From assembly GCA_017305665.1 (NCBI GenBank), contig JAFKKH010000012.1, positions 251,617-315,616 of the forward strand: 64,000 nt of DNA. Reading direction: 5' to 3'. Source of the DNA: Hyphomicrobiales bacterium (lineage in GTDB: Bacteria; Pseudomonadota; Alphaproteobacteria; Rhizobiales; Xanthobacteraceae). Below, one piece after another: positions 18,264-26,503 of this stretch. How positions within the stretch are numbered: the stretch's first letter is position 1; every line of letters begins with the position of its first letter. The notes under the pieces were generated by a model. That model did no database searches. It was given only the letters and a program-made list of their open reading frames with translations, and had not been told where the DNA came from. A program made the position numbers and the translations under genes.

Positions 18264-19436
18264 ATGCCCATCGTCAACCGCGTCGCCGACCTTCAGCCCG
18301 ACATTGCCGCATGGCGGCGGGATATCCATGAAAATCCCGAATTGCTTTACGATGTGCACCGCACAGCAGCGTTTGTTGCAGACCGGTTGCGGGAATTCGG
18401 CTGCGACGAGGTTGCGACGGGTCTTGGCAAGACCGGTGTCGTTGGCGTCATCAGAGGCAAGAAGCCGGCTGGCGACGGCGACGTCAAGGTGATCGGGCTC
18501 CGTGCCGACATGGACGCGCTGCCGATCCATGAAGAGACCAATCTGCCATATGCCTCGAAGACGCCCGGCAAGATGCACGCCTGCGGCCATGACGGTCACA
18601 CCGCGATGTTGCTGGGTGCGGCGCGCTATCTCGCGGAGACGCGGAATTTCGCCGGCGATGCGGTGGTGATCTTCCAGCCGGCGGAAGAAGGCGGGGCGGG
18701 AGCCGCCGCGATGATCAAGGACGGTCTGATGGACCGTTTCAAGATCGATCAGGTCTATGGCATGCACAACGGGCCTGGCCTGCCGCTCGGGTCGTTCGCC
18801 ATCCGTCCGGGTCCGATCATGGCGGCGACCGACGCCATCGATTTCACGATCGAGGGTCATGGCGGCCATGCCGCGCGCCCGCACATCTGCATCGATCCGG
18901 TTGTGGCCGGCGCGCAACTCATCATCGCGTTGCAGTCGATCATTTCGCGCAATGTCGATCCGCTGGAATCCGCGGTGATCTCGGTGTGTGAATTCGAGGC
19001 GGGCAATGCCCGCAACGTGATTCCGCAGACGGTGAAGTTGCGTGGCACGGTCCGCACGCTGCGCCCCGACGTGCGCGACCTCGTTGAGAAGCGGATTCGC
19101 GAGATCACGGCCGGTGTCGCCCAGACCACCGGCACCAAGATCGATCTCCATTTCGAACGCGGCTACCCGGTCACGGTCAATCATGCCACGCAGACCGACA
19201 ACGCGATCAAAATTGCGAAGGAGATCGCCGGCGACAACAATGTGCACGAAACGCCGCCGATGATGGGCGCTGAGGACTTCGCCTATATGCTGGAAGCCCG
19301 ACCCGGTGCCTTCATCTTCTGCGGCAACGGCGACAGTGCGGGCTTGCATCATCCGGCCTACAACTTCAACGACGATGCCATCGTCTATGGCACCTCGTAC
19401 TGGATCAAGCTGGTCGAGAACACCCTCGCGGCGTGA
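18264..19436 (+). CDS. M20 family amidohydrolase (hippurate/N-acyl-amino-acid hydrolase type)
   Basis: M20D metallopeptidase, 390 residues, hydrolysing N-acyl amino acids. Metal-binding and catalytic segments are ACGHDGHTAMLLGAARYL, AEEGGAGAAAMI, YGMHNGPGLPLG and GAEDFAYML. The dimerisation domain lies in the middle (about residues 185-300). Typical length. It converges with udgX, with a shared hairpin between them. Confidence 0.93.
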   Translation: MPIVNRVADLQPDIAAWRRDIHENPELLYDVHRTAAFVADRLREFGCDEVATGLGKTGVVGVIRGKKPAGDGDVKVIGLRADMDALPIHEETNLPYASKTPGKMHACGHDGHTAMLLGAARYLAETRNFAGDAVVIFQPAEEGGAGAAAMIKDGLMDRFKIDQVYGMHNGPGLPLGSFAIRPGPIMAATDAIDFTIEGHGGHAARPHICIDPVVAGAQLIIALQSIISRNVDPLESAVISVCEFEAGNARNVIPQTVKLRGTVRTLRPDVRDLVEKRIREITAGVAQTTGTKIDLHFERGYPVTVNHATQTDNAIKIAKEIAGDNNVHETPPMMGAEDFAYMLEARPGAFIFCGNGDSAGLHHPAYNFNDDAIVYGTSYWIKLVENTLAA

Positions 19437-19450
19437 TCGCTGTAGATACG

Positions 19451-19483
19451 ACCTGCGTCACGCCGCCTTGTCGTGACGCAGGT
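19451..19483. terminator. Terminator-like hairpin between M20 gene and udgX
   Basis: Perfect 12-bp inverted repeat ACCTGCGTCACG (19451-19462) / CGTGACGCAGGT (19472-19483) with a 9-base loop. It begins 15 bases after the M20 stop and covers the last codons of convergent udgX. No long T tract. Confidence 0.55.
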
Positions 19484-20072
19484 GTGCCGCTGCGAGCCTG
19501 AGATCGTCGACGAAGCGTCGGTACTCGTGCGCTTTGGCATCCTCGTCGGGTAGTCGCAGCAGATAGGACGGGTGCACCGTCACCAGTGCCTTGCGGCCGT
19601 CGTCCAGATCGATCAGACGTCCGCGATTTTTGTTGATTGGCGTGATCTTGCCGAACACGCTTTGCGCGGCGGTCGCGCCCATCGCCACCACCAATGCCGG
19701 ATTGATCGTCGCAAGTTCGCGCTCGTACCATTGGCGGCAGGCCTTGATCTCCGGCGTATTCGGCTTTTGATGCAGCCGGATTTTTCCGCGCGGCACGAAC
19801 TTGAAATGTTTCACGGCATTGGTGACGTAGGTCTTGCCGCGGTCGATGCCGGCATCCTTCAGCGCGCGGTCGAACATCTGGCCAGCCGGTCCGACAAATG
19901 GCTTTCCCGCGAGGTCTTCCTTGTCGCCGGGCTGTTCGCCGACGAGCATGACCGGCGCGTGCGCCGGGCCTTCGCCGAACACCGTCTGGGTCGCATCCTT
20001 CCAGAGATGACAGGCGCGGCAGTCGGCGGCCTCCTCCCGGAGGCGGGTGAGGGAAGGACGCGACGTGGTCAT
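19458..20072 (-). CDS. udgX: UdgX-type uracil-DNA glycosylase/uracil-DNA cross-linking protein
   Basis: UDG superfamily, 204 residues. Motif I is GEQPGD (45-50) with the UdgX-specific extension DLAGKPFVGPAG. The RLHQKP loop holds H101, which aligns with the histidine of the KRRIH loop that forms a covalent bond with the abasic sugar in Mycobacterium UdgX. Motif III is HPSYLLR (167-173). Cysteines C18, C21 and C112 fit the iron-sulphur site, while H89 stands where family 4 enzymes have a cysteine. The gene is divergent from the SOS mutasome, so DNA-damage induction is plausible. Confidence 0.88.
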   Translation of the reverse strand: MTTSRPSLTRLREEAADCRACHLWKDATQTVFGEGPAHAPVMLVGEQPGDKEDLAGKPFVGPAGQMFDRALKDAGIDRGKTYVTNAVKHFKFVPRGKIRLHQKPNTPEIKACRQWYERELATINPALVVAMGATAAQSVFGKITPINKNRGRLIDLDDGRKALVTVHPSYLLRLPDEDAKAHEYRRFVDDLRLAAAHLRHDKAA

Positions 20073-20214
20073 GAACGTCTCCCGGTCCCAGAAGTTGGGA
20101 ACACGGGGTCAATGCCGGGACTGTCGGGGCGTTCCACCGATGTCGTTGGATTCGTGAGCAAAAATCCCATGCGAAAACCCGGTTGACTCCTGGTGGTGTG
20201 TTGATGTTTTATTA

Positions 20215-20229
20215 GAACAAATAGTGAAC
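20215..20229. promoter_or_regulatory. SOS box (alphaproteobacterial LexA site)
   Basis: GAAC (20215-20218), seven bases, GAAC (20226-20229). This is the exact alphaproteobacterial direct-repeat LexA motif (GTTC-N7-GTTC on the other strand). It lies 69 bases upstream of the imuA ATG and overlaps the expected -10 region after a TTGACT (20183-20188). It is 143 bases from the udgX start and may also control that gene. Confidence 0.85.
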
Positions 20230-20297
20230 ATTCAGGCCTGTCATCGGTTCTGATCTCACGGATTTTTTTGATCACGGCTGGACCAGGAGAGCGGCGC

Positions 20298-21104
20298 ATG
20301 AGCGGCGCACATACGCGCACGCTTGCGGGTTTGCGCGACGATATCGCGCGGATCGAGGCTAACGGTCCCAGCGGAATGCTGGGCCGGACGGCGCTCGGTC
20401 ACGCCGAGGCGGATGCGGTGCTGCAGGGTGGCCTCGCGCGCGGCGCGCTGCATGAGGTGTTCGCGGAGGGACGGCACAGTGCCGCTGCGGCAGGATTTAT
20501 CGCAGGCCTCGCGCACCGTGTCAGCGCCGATCGGCCGCTGCTCTGGGTGCGGCAGGATTTTGCCGCGGTCGAATGCGGCGCCTTGTCGATGAGCGGCTGG
20601 CGCGAACTCGGTCTCGATCCGCGCCGGTTGGTGATGGTGCACGCGCCGGATGTAGAGAGCGCGCTGCGAACGACGGCAGACGCACTGGCCTGCGATGCGC
20701 TCGGCGCTGTTGTCATGGAGATCTGGGGTGAGACCCGGCTGCTCGATCTCGTGGCCAGTCGCCGGCTGACGCTGGCGGCGCGCGCCTCCGGCGTCACCGC
20801 ACTGCTGTTGCGCGTCGCGGCGGCGCCGCTGTCCTCGACCGCAGAAACGCGATGGACCGTGCGCCCGGCACGCTCGCCGCCACGGCCTGAATGGCAGGCA
20901 TGGGGCGCGCCCGTGCTCGAGACGCAGCTTGTCCGCAACCGTCATGGCCTGACCGGTCATTGGTTCATGGAGTGGAAATGTGATGAGTGCCTCTTCCGTG
21001 ACGTCTCGTTCCATCGCGGGGCGACGCATCCTCAGTCTGTGGCTGCCGCGCCTGCCGACCGACCGGATCACCCGCGCGTTGTCGCGCTCAGCCGCGCCGG
21101 CTGA
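20298..21104 (+). CDS. imuA: ImuA, RecA-like SOS mutagenesis protein
   Basis: RecA-related protein of the ImuA/SulA family, 268 residues, working with ImuB and DnaE2 in damage-induced mutagenesis. Features are GALHEVFAEGRHSAAAAGF in the N-terminal part and a RecA-like core around DRPLLWVRQDF. A ribosome-binding site (GGAGA, 20286-20290) supports ATG 20298. Its C-terminal part (after DECLFRD) overlaps the imuB start by 125 bases in another frame, which is unusually long. Confidence 0.9.
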   Translation: MSGAHTRTLAGLRDDIARIEANGPSGMLGRTALGHAEADAVLQGGLARGALHEVFAEGRHSAAAAGFIAGLAHRVSADRPLLWVRQDFAAVECGALSMSGWRELGLDPRRLVMVHAPDVESALRTTADALACDALGAVVMEIWGETRLLDLVASRRLTLAARASGVTALLLRVAAAPLSSTAETRWTVRPARSPPRPEWQAWGAPVLETQLVRNRHGLTGHWFMEWKCDECLFRDVSFHRGATHPQSVAAAPADRPDHPRVVALSRAG

Positions 21105-22614
21105 CTCCCAATCCACTTCGGCAAGGACGGGAACATCGCCCCGCATCGTCGTTGCCAAACAGAGCAATGTCCTGGTCATCACCGCGCTGGACGATGCGGC
21201 CGCGCGGGTCGGCCTCGCGATCGGCCAGCCGTTGGCCAATGCCCGCGCGATCTGTCCCGGCATCGAGGTGTTTGATGCCGACGAGACGGCGGACGCAAAA
21301 ACCCTGAACGGTATCGCCGACTGGTGTGACCGCTTCACGCCGCTGGTGGCGCTCGATCCGCCGCATGGTCTGCTGCTCGACATCACCGGTTGCACCCATC
21401 TGTTCGGCGGCGAAGCGGCGTTGATGAAATCGTTATGCGGCACGCTGGCGCGGCAAGGCTTTGACGTCAGCGCAGCGATCGCCAGCACGCCGGCCTGTGC
21501 GCGAGCGCTGACGCGTCACGTCCATGGCTGCATCGTCGCGCCCGGCGAAGAGGCCGAAGCCGTCGCGCCGCTGCCGGTGTTCACGCTCGGCGCCGATGAT
21601 GCGATCACGCGCGGGCTGCGCCGCGCCGGGCTGAAGACTATCGGCGATGTCGCGGCGCGCGGCCGCCACGAAATCGCGGCGCGGTTCGGGTCGGCTTTCA
21701 CAGCGCTGTTGGAGCAGGTGCTGGGCCAGGGCGATGCGCCGATTAACCCGCGCAAACCGCTGCCGGACTATATCGTCGAGAAACGGTTCGCCGAGCCGAT
21801 TGCGACCGACGGCACAATCGCGATGACGTTGGCCAGTCTTGCGCGCATGCTCATCGCCACCATGGAGAAGCAAGGCAAGGGCGCAAGGCAACTGGAAGCA
21901 AGTTTCTTCCGCACCGACGGCGCGGTGCGCGTCATCGCAGTGCAAACCGGACGTCCCGTAACGAAAGGCGAGATCATCGACCGCCTGTTCCGCGAGCGGC
22001 TCGATGCGCTGGCCGATCCGCTCGATCCCGGTTTTGGTTTCGATCTGGTGCGGTTGTCCGCCGTGCGGACCGAGTTCGTGGTGCAGGAGCAGCGCGATCT
22101 CGATGCGCACGTTCGGGATAATGACGAGATCGCGGCGCTGATCGACCGCATTGCCGCGCGCATCGGCAGCCATCGCGTCGGCGTGCATCTGCCGCTGGAT
22201 ACGCATACTCCGGAGCGGGCGGTGCTGTCGCTGCCTGCGCAGCAGCATCTTGTCGCGGCCATGCTTGCCGAATGGCCCTCGCGTACCGAGGACGAACCGC
22301 CGCTGCGGCCGTTGCGCATGTTCGCACGACCCGAGCCGATCAAGGTGGCGCTGGCGGAGGTGCCGGACAAGCCGCCACGTCGTTTTACATGGCGCCAGGC
22401 CATTCATACCGTGGTGCGCGCCGAAGGCCCCGAGCGCATTGCGATGGAGTGGTGGAAGACGCAGGCGATGATGCCGACGCGAGATTACTTTCGCGTCGAG
22501 GACGAGACGGGATTGCGGTTCTGGCTCTATCGCGACGGTCTCTATGACGAAGCGGTCGATGAGAATGACCTCGACACCGAACCGAAATGGTTCGTGCATG
22601 GGCTGTTCGCATGA
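20980..22614 (+). CDS. imuB: ImuB, inactive Y-family polymerase-like clamp adaptor
   Basis: Y-family DNA polymerase homologue, 544 residues. The N-terminus has the ImuB hallmark RRILSLWLPRLPTDR in place of the catalytic DxD segment, then LLLDITGCTHLFGGE and the HhH/little-finger parts. ImuB is thought to recruit ImuA and DnaE2 to the sliding clamp rather than polymerise. Tandem ATGs at 20980 and 20983 start it within imuA. The stop overlaps the dnaE2 start (ATGA). Confidence 0.93.
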   Translation: MMSASSVTSRSIAGRRILSLWLPRLPTDRITRALSRSAAPADSQSTSARTGTSPRIVVAKQSNVLVITALDDAAARVGLAIGQPLANARAICPGIEVFDADETADAKTLNGIADWCDRFTPLVALDPPHGLLLDITGCTHLFGGEAALMKSLCGTLARQGFDVSAAIASTPACARALTRHVHGCIVAPGEEAEAVAPLPVFTLGADDAITRGLRRAGLKTIGDVAARGRHEIAARFGSAFTALLEQVLGQGDAPINPRKPLPDYIVEKRFAEPIATDGTIAMTLASLARMLIATMEKQGKGARQLEASFFRTDGAVRVIAVQTGRPVTKGEIIDRLFRERLDALADPLDPGFGFDLVRLSAVRTEFVVQEQRDLDAHVRDNDEIAALIDRIAARIGSHRVGVHLPLDTHTPERAVLSLPAQQHLVAAMLAEWPSRTEDEPPLRPLRMFARPEPIKVALAEVPDKPPRRFTWRQAIHTVVRAEGPERIAMEWWKTQAMMPTRDYFRVEDETGLRFWLYRDGLYDEAVDENDLDTEPKWFVHGLFA

Positions 22615-25600
22615 AGCATCTCCGCGATATCCCGGCCTATGCCGAAATCGGTATCGTCACCAACTTCTCGTTCCTGCAGGGTGGCTCGCATCCGCAGGAG
22701 TACGTGCATCAGGCCAGCGAGTTGCGGCTGCCCGTCATCGGCATTGCCGATCGCAATACGCTGGCCGGCGTGGTGCGTGCCTACAACGAACTGGAAAATC
22801 CCAAGGTCCGTTTCAAGCCACGACTTCTGGTCGGGTCACGGCTCGTGTTCATCGACGGCACGCCTGATATTCTCGTTTATCCCCGTGATCGCGCTGCCTA
22901 TGGCCGGCTCTGCCAATTGCTCAGCAAGGGCAAGCTGGCGGCAGAGAAGGGCGAATGCCATCTGACATTGGATGACCTGCTGGAATTCTCAGAAGGCCAG
23001 CTTGTCGTGTTGACTCTGCCGCATCGTTTCGAGACGGCAGCAGCCCTGAAGGTGTTGGCGCGGTTACAGCGAAGCCGTGCGGGTGGCGTCTGGCTGGCGG
23101 CAAGCCTGCTCCATCGTGGCGATGACCGACGCCGTCTGCTGCGTTTGCAACGGATCGCGACCACCGCGCGCGTGCCGCTGCTGGCGACCAACGAGGTGCT
23201 GTACCATCACCCCGCGCGCCGTCCGCTGCAGGACGTGCTGACTTGCATTCGCGAAAAGGCGACGATCGAGACCATCGGCAGGCGGCTCGAAGCCAATGCG
23301 GAGCGTCATCTCAAGCCGGCATTCGAGATGGCGCGGCTGTTTCGTGACATGCCGGACGCCATTGCCGAAACCGTGGCCTTCGCCTCGCGTATCGAATTCA
23401 CCCTCGATCAGCTTCAATACCAATATCCCGACGAACCGGTGCCGCCGGGCAAGACGGCGCAACGCCATCTCGAGGACCTGACATGGGCCGGTGTCGAAAA
23501 GTATTTCCCGAGCGGTGCGGATGAGGATTTGAAAAAAGTTCTCCGTAAGGAGCTCGATCTGATCGCCGAACTCAAATACGCCCATTACTTCCTCACCGTG
23601 CACGACATCGTGCGATGGGCGCGTAGCCAGAACATCCTCTGTCAGGGGCGCGGCTCGGCGGCGAATTCCGCCGTGTGCTACGTACTCGGCATCACCTCCG
23701 TCGACCCCACCAAGGTCGATCTGCTGTTCGAGCGCTTCATCTCCAAGGAGCGGCTGGAACCGCCGGACATCGACGTCGATTTTGAGCACTCCCGGCGCGA
23801 GGAGGTGATGCAGTATGTCTATCGCCGCTACGGCCGCCATCGCGCTGCGATCATCGCGACCGTCATCCACTATCGGCCGCGCAGTGCCATCCGCGACGTC
23901 GGCAAGGCGCTCGGCCTGACCGAGGATGTCACGGCGGCGCTCGCCGATACGGTGTGGGGAAGCTGGGGCGACGATGTCAGCGACATGCAGATCAGGCAGG
24001 CCGGGTTCGATCCGAAAAATCCCATGGTGCGCCGCGCCGTCGAACTCGCCACCGAATTGATCGGCTTTCCGCGACATCTGTCGCAGCATGTCGGCGGCTA
24101 TGTGCTGACGCAGGATCGTCTCGACACCTATGTGCCGATCGGCAATGCCGCGATGGACGACCGCACCTTCATCGAATGGGACAAGGATGACGTCGACGCC
24201 ATGCGGATGATGAAGGTCGATGTGCTCGCGCTGGGCATGCTGACTTGCATCCGCAAGTGCTTTGACCTGATCGCGGAGCACAAGGGCGAGCGTTACGAGC
24301 TTGCGACGATCCCGCAGGATGAAGAGCCGGTCTACGACATGCTGTGCCGGGGCGAATCCCTCGGCGTGTTTCAGGTCGAGAGTCGCGCGCAGATGAACAT
24401 GCTGCCGCGGCTGAAGCCGCGCACGTTCTACGATCTCGTCATCGAGGTGGCCATCGTTCGTCCCGGTCCGATCCAGGGTGACATGGTGCATCCCTATCTG
24501 AAGCGGCGGGCCATGGATCCCGAGGCAATCGAGTATCCCTATCCGAAGGGCGGCGACAAAAACGAGCTGCGGAACGTCCTGAAGCGCACGCTGGGTGTGC
24601 CGCTGTTTCAGGAACAGGCGATGCGCATTGCCATCGTCGCTGCGAAGTTCACCTCGGAAGAGGCGAATGGGTTGCGCCGCGCCATGGCGACGTTCCGCAA
24701 TGTGGGGACCATCGGCTCCTTCCAGGAGAAGATGGTCAACAGCATGATCGATCGCGGTTACGATCCGGTGTTCGCGAAAAACTGTTTCGAGCAGATCAAG
24801 GGCTTCGGCTCTTACGGTTTTCCTGAGAGCCACGCGGCGAGTTTTGCGCAACTCGTCTACGTGTCGTCATGGCTGAAATGGTTTCATCCCGATGCGTTCT
24901 GCTGCTCCTTGCTGAACTCGCAGCCGATGGGGTTTTACGCGCCAGCGCAGATCGTCGGTGACGCCCGCAAGAACGGCGTCGACGTGCGGCCGATCGATGT
25001 GTCCCACAGCTTTTCCCAGAACACGCTGGAGGAGCGTACGGGCAAGCATCATGCGGTGCGGCTCGGCTTTCGCCAGATCGACGGCTTCAAGTGGGTCGAT
25101 CCGGATGAGAAGTATCTGGAGCAGGATAAAGCGCGACGAGCCACGATCCCGCAAGCGGGGCGAGTTAAAGAAGATGACGACTGGGGGCAGCGCATCGTCG
25201 CCGCACGCCAGCGTCGTCCCTTCACCTCCATCGAGGATTTTGCGCGCGATACGAAACTGCCGAAGCGTGCGCTGATCCTGCTGGCGGACGCCGATGCCTT
25301 CCGCTCACTCGGGCTCGACCGCCGCGCGGCGCTGTGGGCGGTGCGCCGCCTGCCGGACGATATGCCGCTGCCGTTGTTCGAAGCTGCCACCGCGCGCGAA
25401 CTGCCGGACGAGCATGCGGCACCGTTGCCCGAGATGCCGTTGCCGGAGCAGGTGGTTGCTGACTACCAGACCGTGCGATTGTCGCTGAAAGGGCATCCGA
25501 TGGAATTCTTGCGCACGATGTTCACCCGCGAGCGCGTGGTGAGTTGCGCCGAGGTGGCCCATGAGAACAACGGCCGCCGGGTCAAATGCGCGGGCGTGGT

Positions 25601-25991
25601 GCTGGTGCGGCAGCGGCCGGGCAGCGCCAAGGGCGTGGTATTCATGACGCTGGAAGACGAAACCGGCATTGCCAATATCGTGGTGTGGCCGAAAATCATG
25701 GAGCGTTACCGCAAGGAGGTGATGGGCGCGCGCCTTATCGAAGTGGAGGGGTATATCCAGAGCAGTCCGGAGAAGGTGGTACATCTGGTTGCGAGCAAAC
25801 TGACCGATCGCTCCGCCGATCTGATGCATCTGGCGAACGATGCGCTCGTTCCGCGTCATCTGCTGCCGCCGGCGGCGGCTCCGGCCGAGCCGCTCAACGA
25901 CGACCGCCGCGATCATCCGGATAGTCCTGTGCAAAAAATCCGCCACCCGCGCAACGTCCGCATCCTGCCGCGCTCGCGGGATTTTCATTGA
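22611..25991 (+). CDS. dnaE2: Error-prone DNA polymerase DnaE2
   Basis: C-family polymerase, 1126 residues from the ATG at 22611 that overlaps the imuB stop; the frame extends eight codons upstream without need. The order is PHP domain (YAEIGIVTNFSFLQGGSHP near the N-terminus), polymerase core with CQGRGSAANS and the catalytic PDIDVDF, fingers and HhH region, and an OB-fold near residue 990 (GVVFMTLEDETGIANIVVWP). It performs translesion synthesis in the SOS response with ImuA and ImuB. Confidence 0.97.
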   Translation: MKHLRDIPAYAEIGIVTNFSFLQGGSHPQEYVHQASELRLPVIGIADRNTLAGVVRAYNELENPKVRFKPRLLVGSRLVFIDGTPDILVYPRDRAAYGRLCQLLSKGKLAAEKGECHLTLDDLLEFSEGQLVVLTLPHRFETAAALKVLARLQRSRAGGVWLAASLLHRGDDRRRLLRLQRIATTARVPLLATNEVLYHHPARRPLQDVLTCIREKATIETIGRRLEANAERHLKPAFEMARLFRDMPDAIAETVAFASRIEFTLDQLQYQYPDEPVPPGKTAQRHLEDLTWAGVEKYFPSGADEDLKKVLRKELDLIAELKYAHYFLTVHDIVRWARSQNILCQGRGSAANSAVCYVLGITSVDPTKVDLLFERFISKERLEPPDIDVDFEHSRREEVMQYVYRRYGRHRAAIIATVIHYRPRSAIRDVGKALGLTEDVTAALADTVWGSWGDDVSDMQIRQAGFDPKNPMVRRAVELATELIGFPRHLSQHVGGYVLTQDRLDTYVPIGNAAMDDRTFIEWDKDDVDAMRMMKVDVLALGMLTCIRKCFDLIAEHKGERYELATIPQDEEPVYDMLCRGESLGVFQVESRAQMNMLPRLKPRTFYDLVIEVAIVRPGPIQGDMVHPYLKRRAMDPEAIEYPYPKGGDKNELRNVLKRTLGVPLFQEQAMRIAIVAAKFTSEEANGLRRAMATFRNVGTIGSFQEKMVNSMIDRGYDPVFAKNCFEQIKGFGSYGFPESHAASFAQLVYVSSWLKWFHPDAFCCSLLNSQPMGFYAPAQIVGDARKNGVDVRPIDVSHSFSQNTLEERTGKHHAVRLGFRQIDGFKWVDPDEKYLEQDKARRATIPQAGRVKEDDDWGQRIVAARQRRPFTSIEDFARDTKLPKRALILLADADAFRSLGLDRRAALWAVRRLPDDMPLPLFEAATARELPDEHAAPLPEMPLPEQVVADYQTVRLSLKGHPMEFLRTMFTRERVVSCAEVAHENNGRRVKCAGVVLVRQRPGSAKGVVFMTLEDETGIANIVVWPKIMERYRKEVMGARLIEVEGYIQSSPEKVVHLVASKLTDRSADLMHLANDALVPRHLLPPAAAPAEPLNDDRRDHPDSPVQKIRHPRNVRILPRSRDFH

Positions 25992-26021
25992 GGGAATTAG
26001 GCGTATCTCCCTTCCTTCGTC

Positions 26022-26087
26022 ATGCCCGGGCTTGACCCGGGCATTCCATCTTGCTTGTTCAGACGGATTGCCGGATCAAATCCGGCA
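26022..26087. repeat. Pair of short palindromic repeats after dnaE2
   Basis: Two hairpins: ATGCCCGGG-cttga-CCCGGGCAT (26022-26044) and TGCCGGAT-caa-ATCCGGCA (26069-26087). They lie between the convergent ends of dnaE2 and the small membrane gene. The first is of the CATGCCCGGGCTTGACCCGGG type that is very common in Bradyrhizobiaceae intergenic regions. They may also act as terminators. Confidence 0.7.
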
Positions 26088-26094
26088 TGATCCC

Positions 26095-26382
26095 TCACTC
26101 CACCGATGCGCCGACCGGAGGTCCGCCGGGCGGACGGTGCAGGAAGGTGATGGTCGCGAAAGCACCGAGCCACGAACCTATGGCGGCGAACACCACATAG
26201 ACCCAGTTTTCGGTGTAGCTGATGACGGCGAAGGACGAGAGCAGATACCAGACGCTGCTCCAGGTTGCCGCCGGCACGCGCCGCCGCGCCACAACGGCAG
26301 ACGTGAACATCACATAGACGGCATCGGTCGCGGCGGTGGCAAGCACCACGCCGGCGGCGGTGAGCGGATCGATGGCAGCCAT
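26095..26382 (-). CDS. Small integral membrane protein
   Basis: 95 residues from the ATG at 26382, preceded by a good ribosome-binding site (AAGGAG, 5 bases away). It has three likely transmembrane helices (about residues 6-26, 38-56 and 58-78) and a short Pro/Gly-rich C-terminus. I do not recognise a named family. It is divergent from the CaiB-like gene. Confidence 0.7.
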   Translation of the reverse strand: MAAIDPLTAAGVVLATAATDAVYVMFTSAVVARRRVPAATWSSVWYLLSSFAVISYTENWVYVVFAAIGSWLGAFATITFLHRPPGGPPVGASVE

Positions 26383-26503
26383 TGCAACTCCTTCATGGCA
26401 GAACGGAAAAATCATGGGCTATGCGCGGCCGTGGCGAACTCCTAAGAACGAAAACGTCCGGCGTCTGCTTTCGTCCGTTCGAGCGTAGAGAAGAGCGATA
26501 TCC

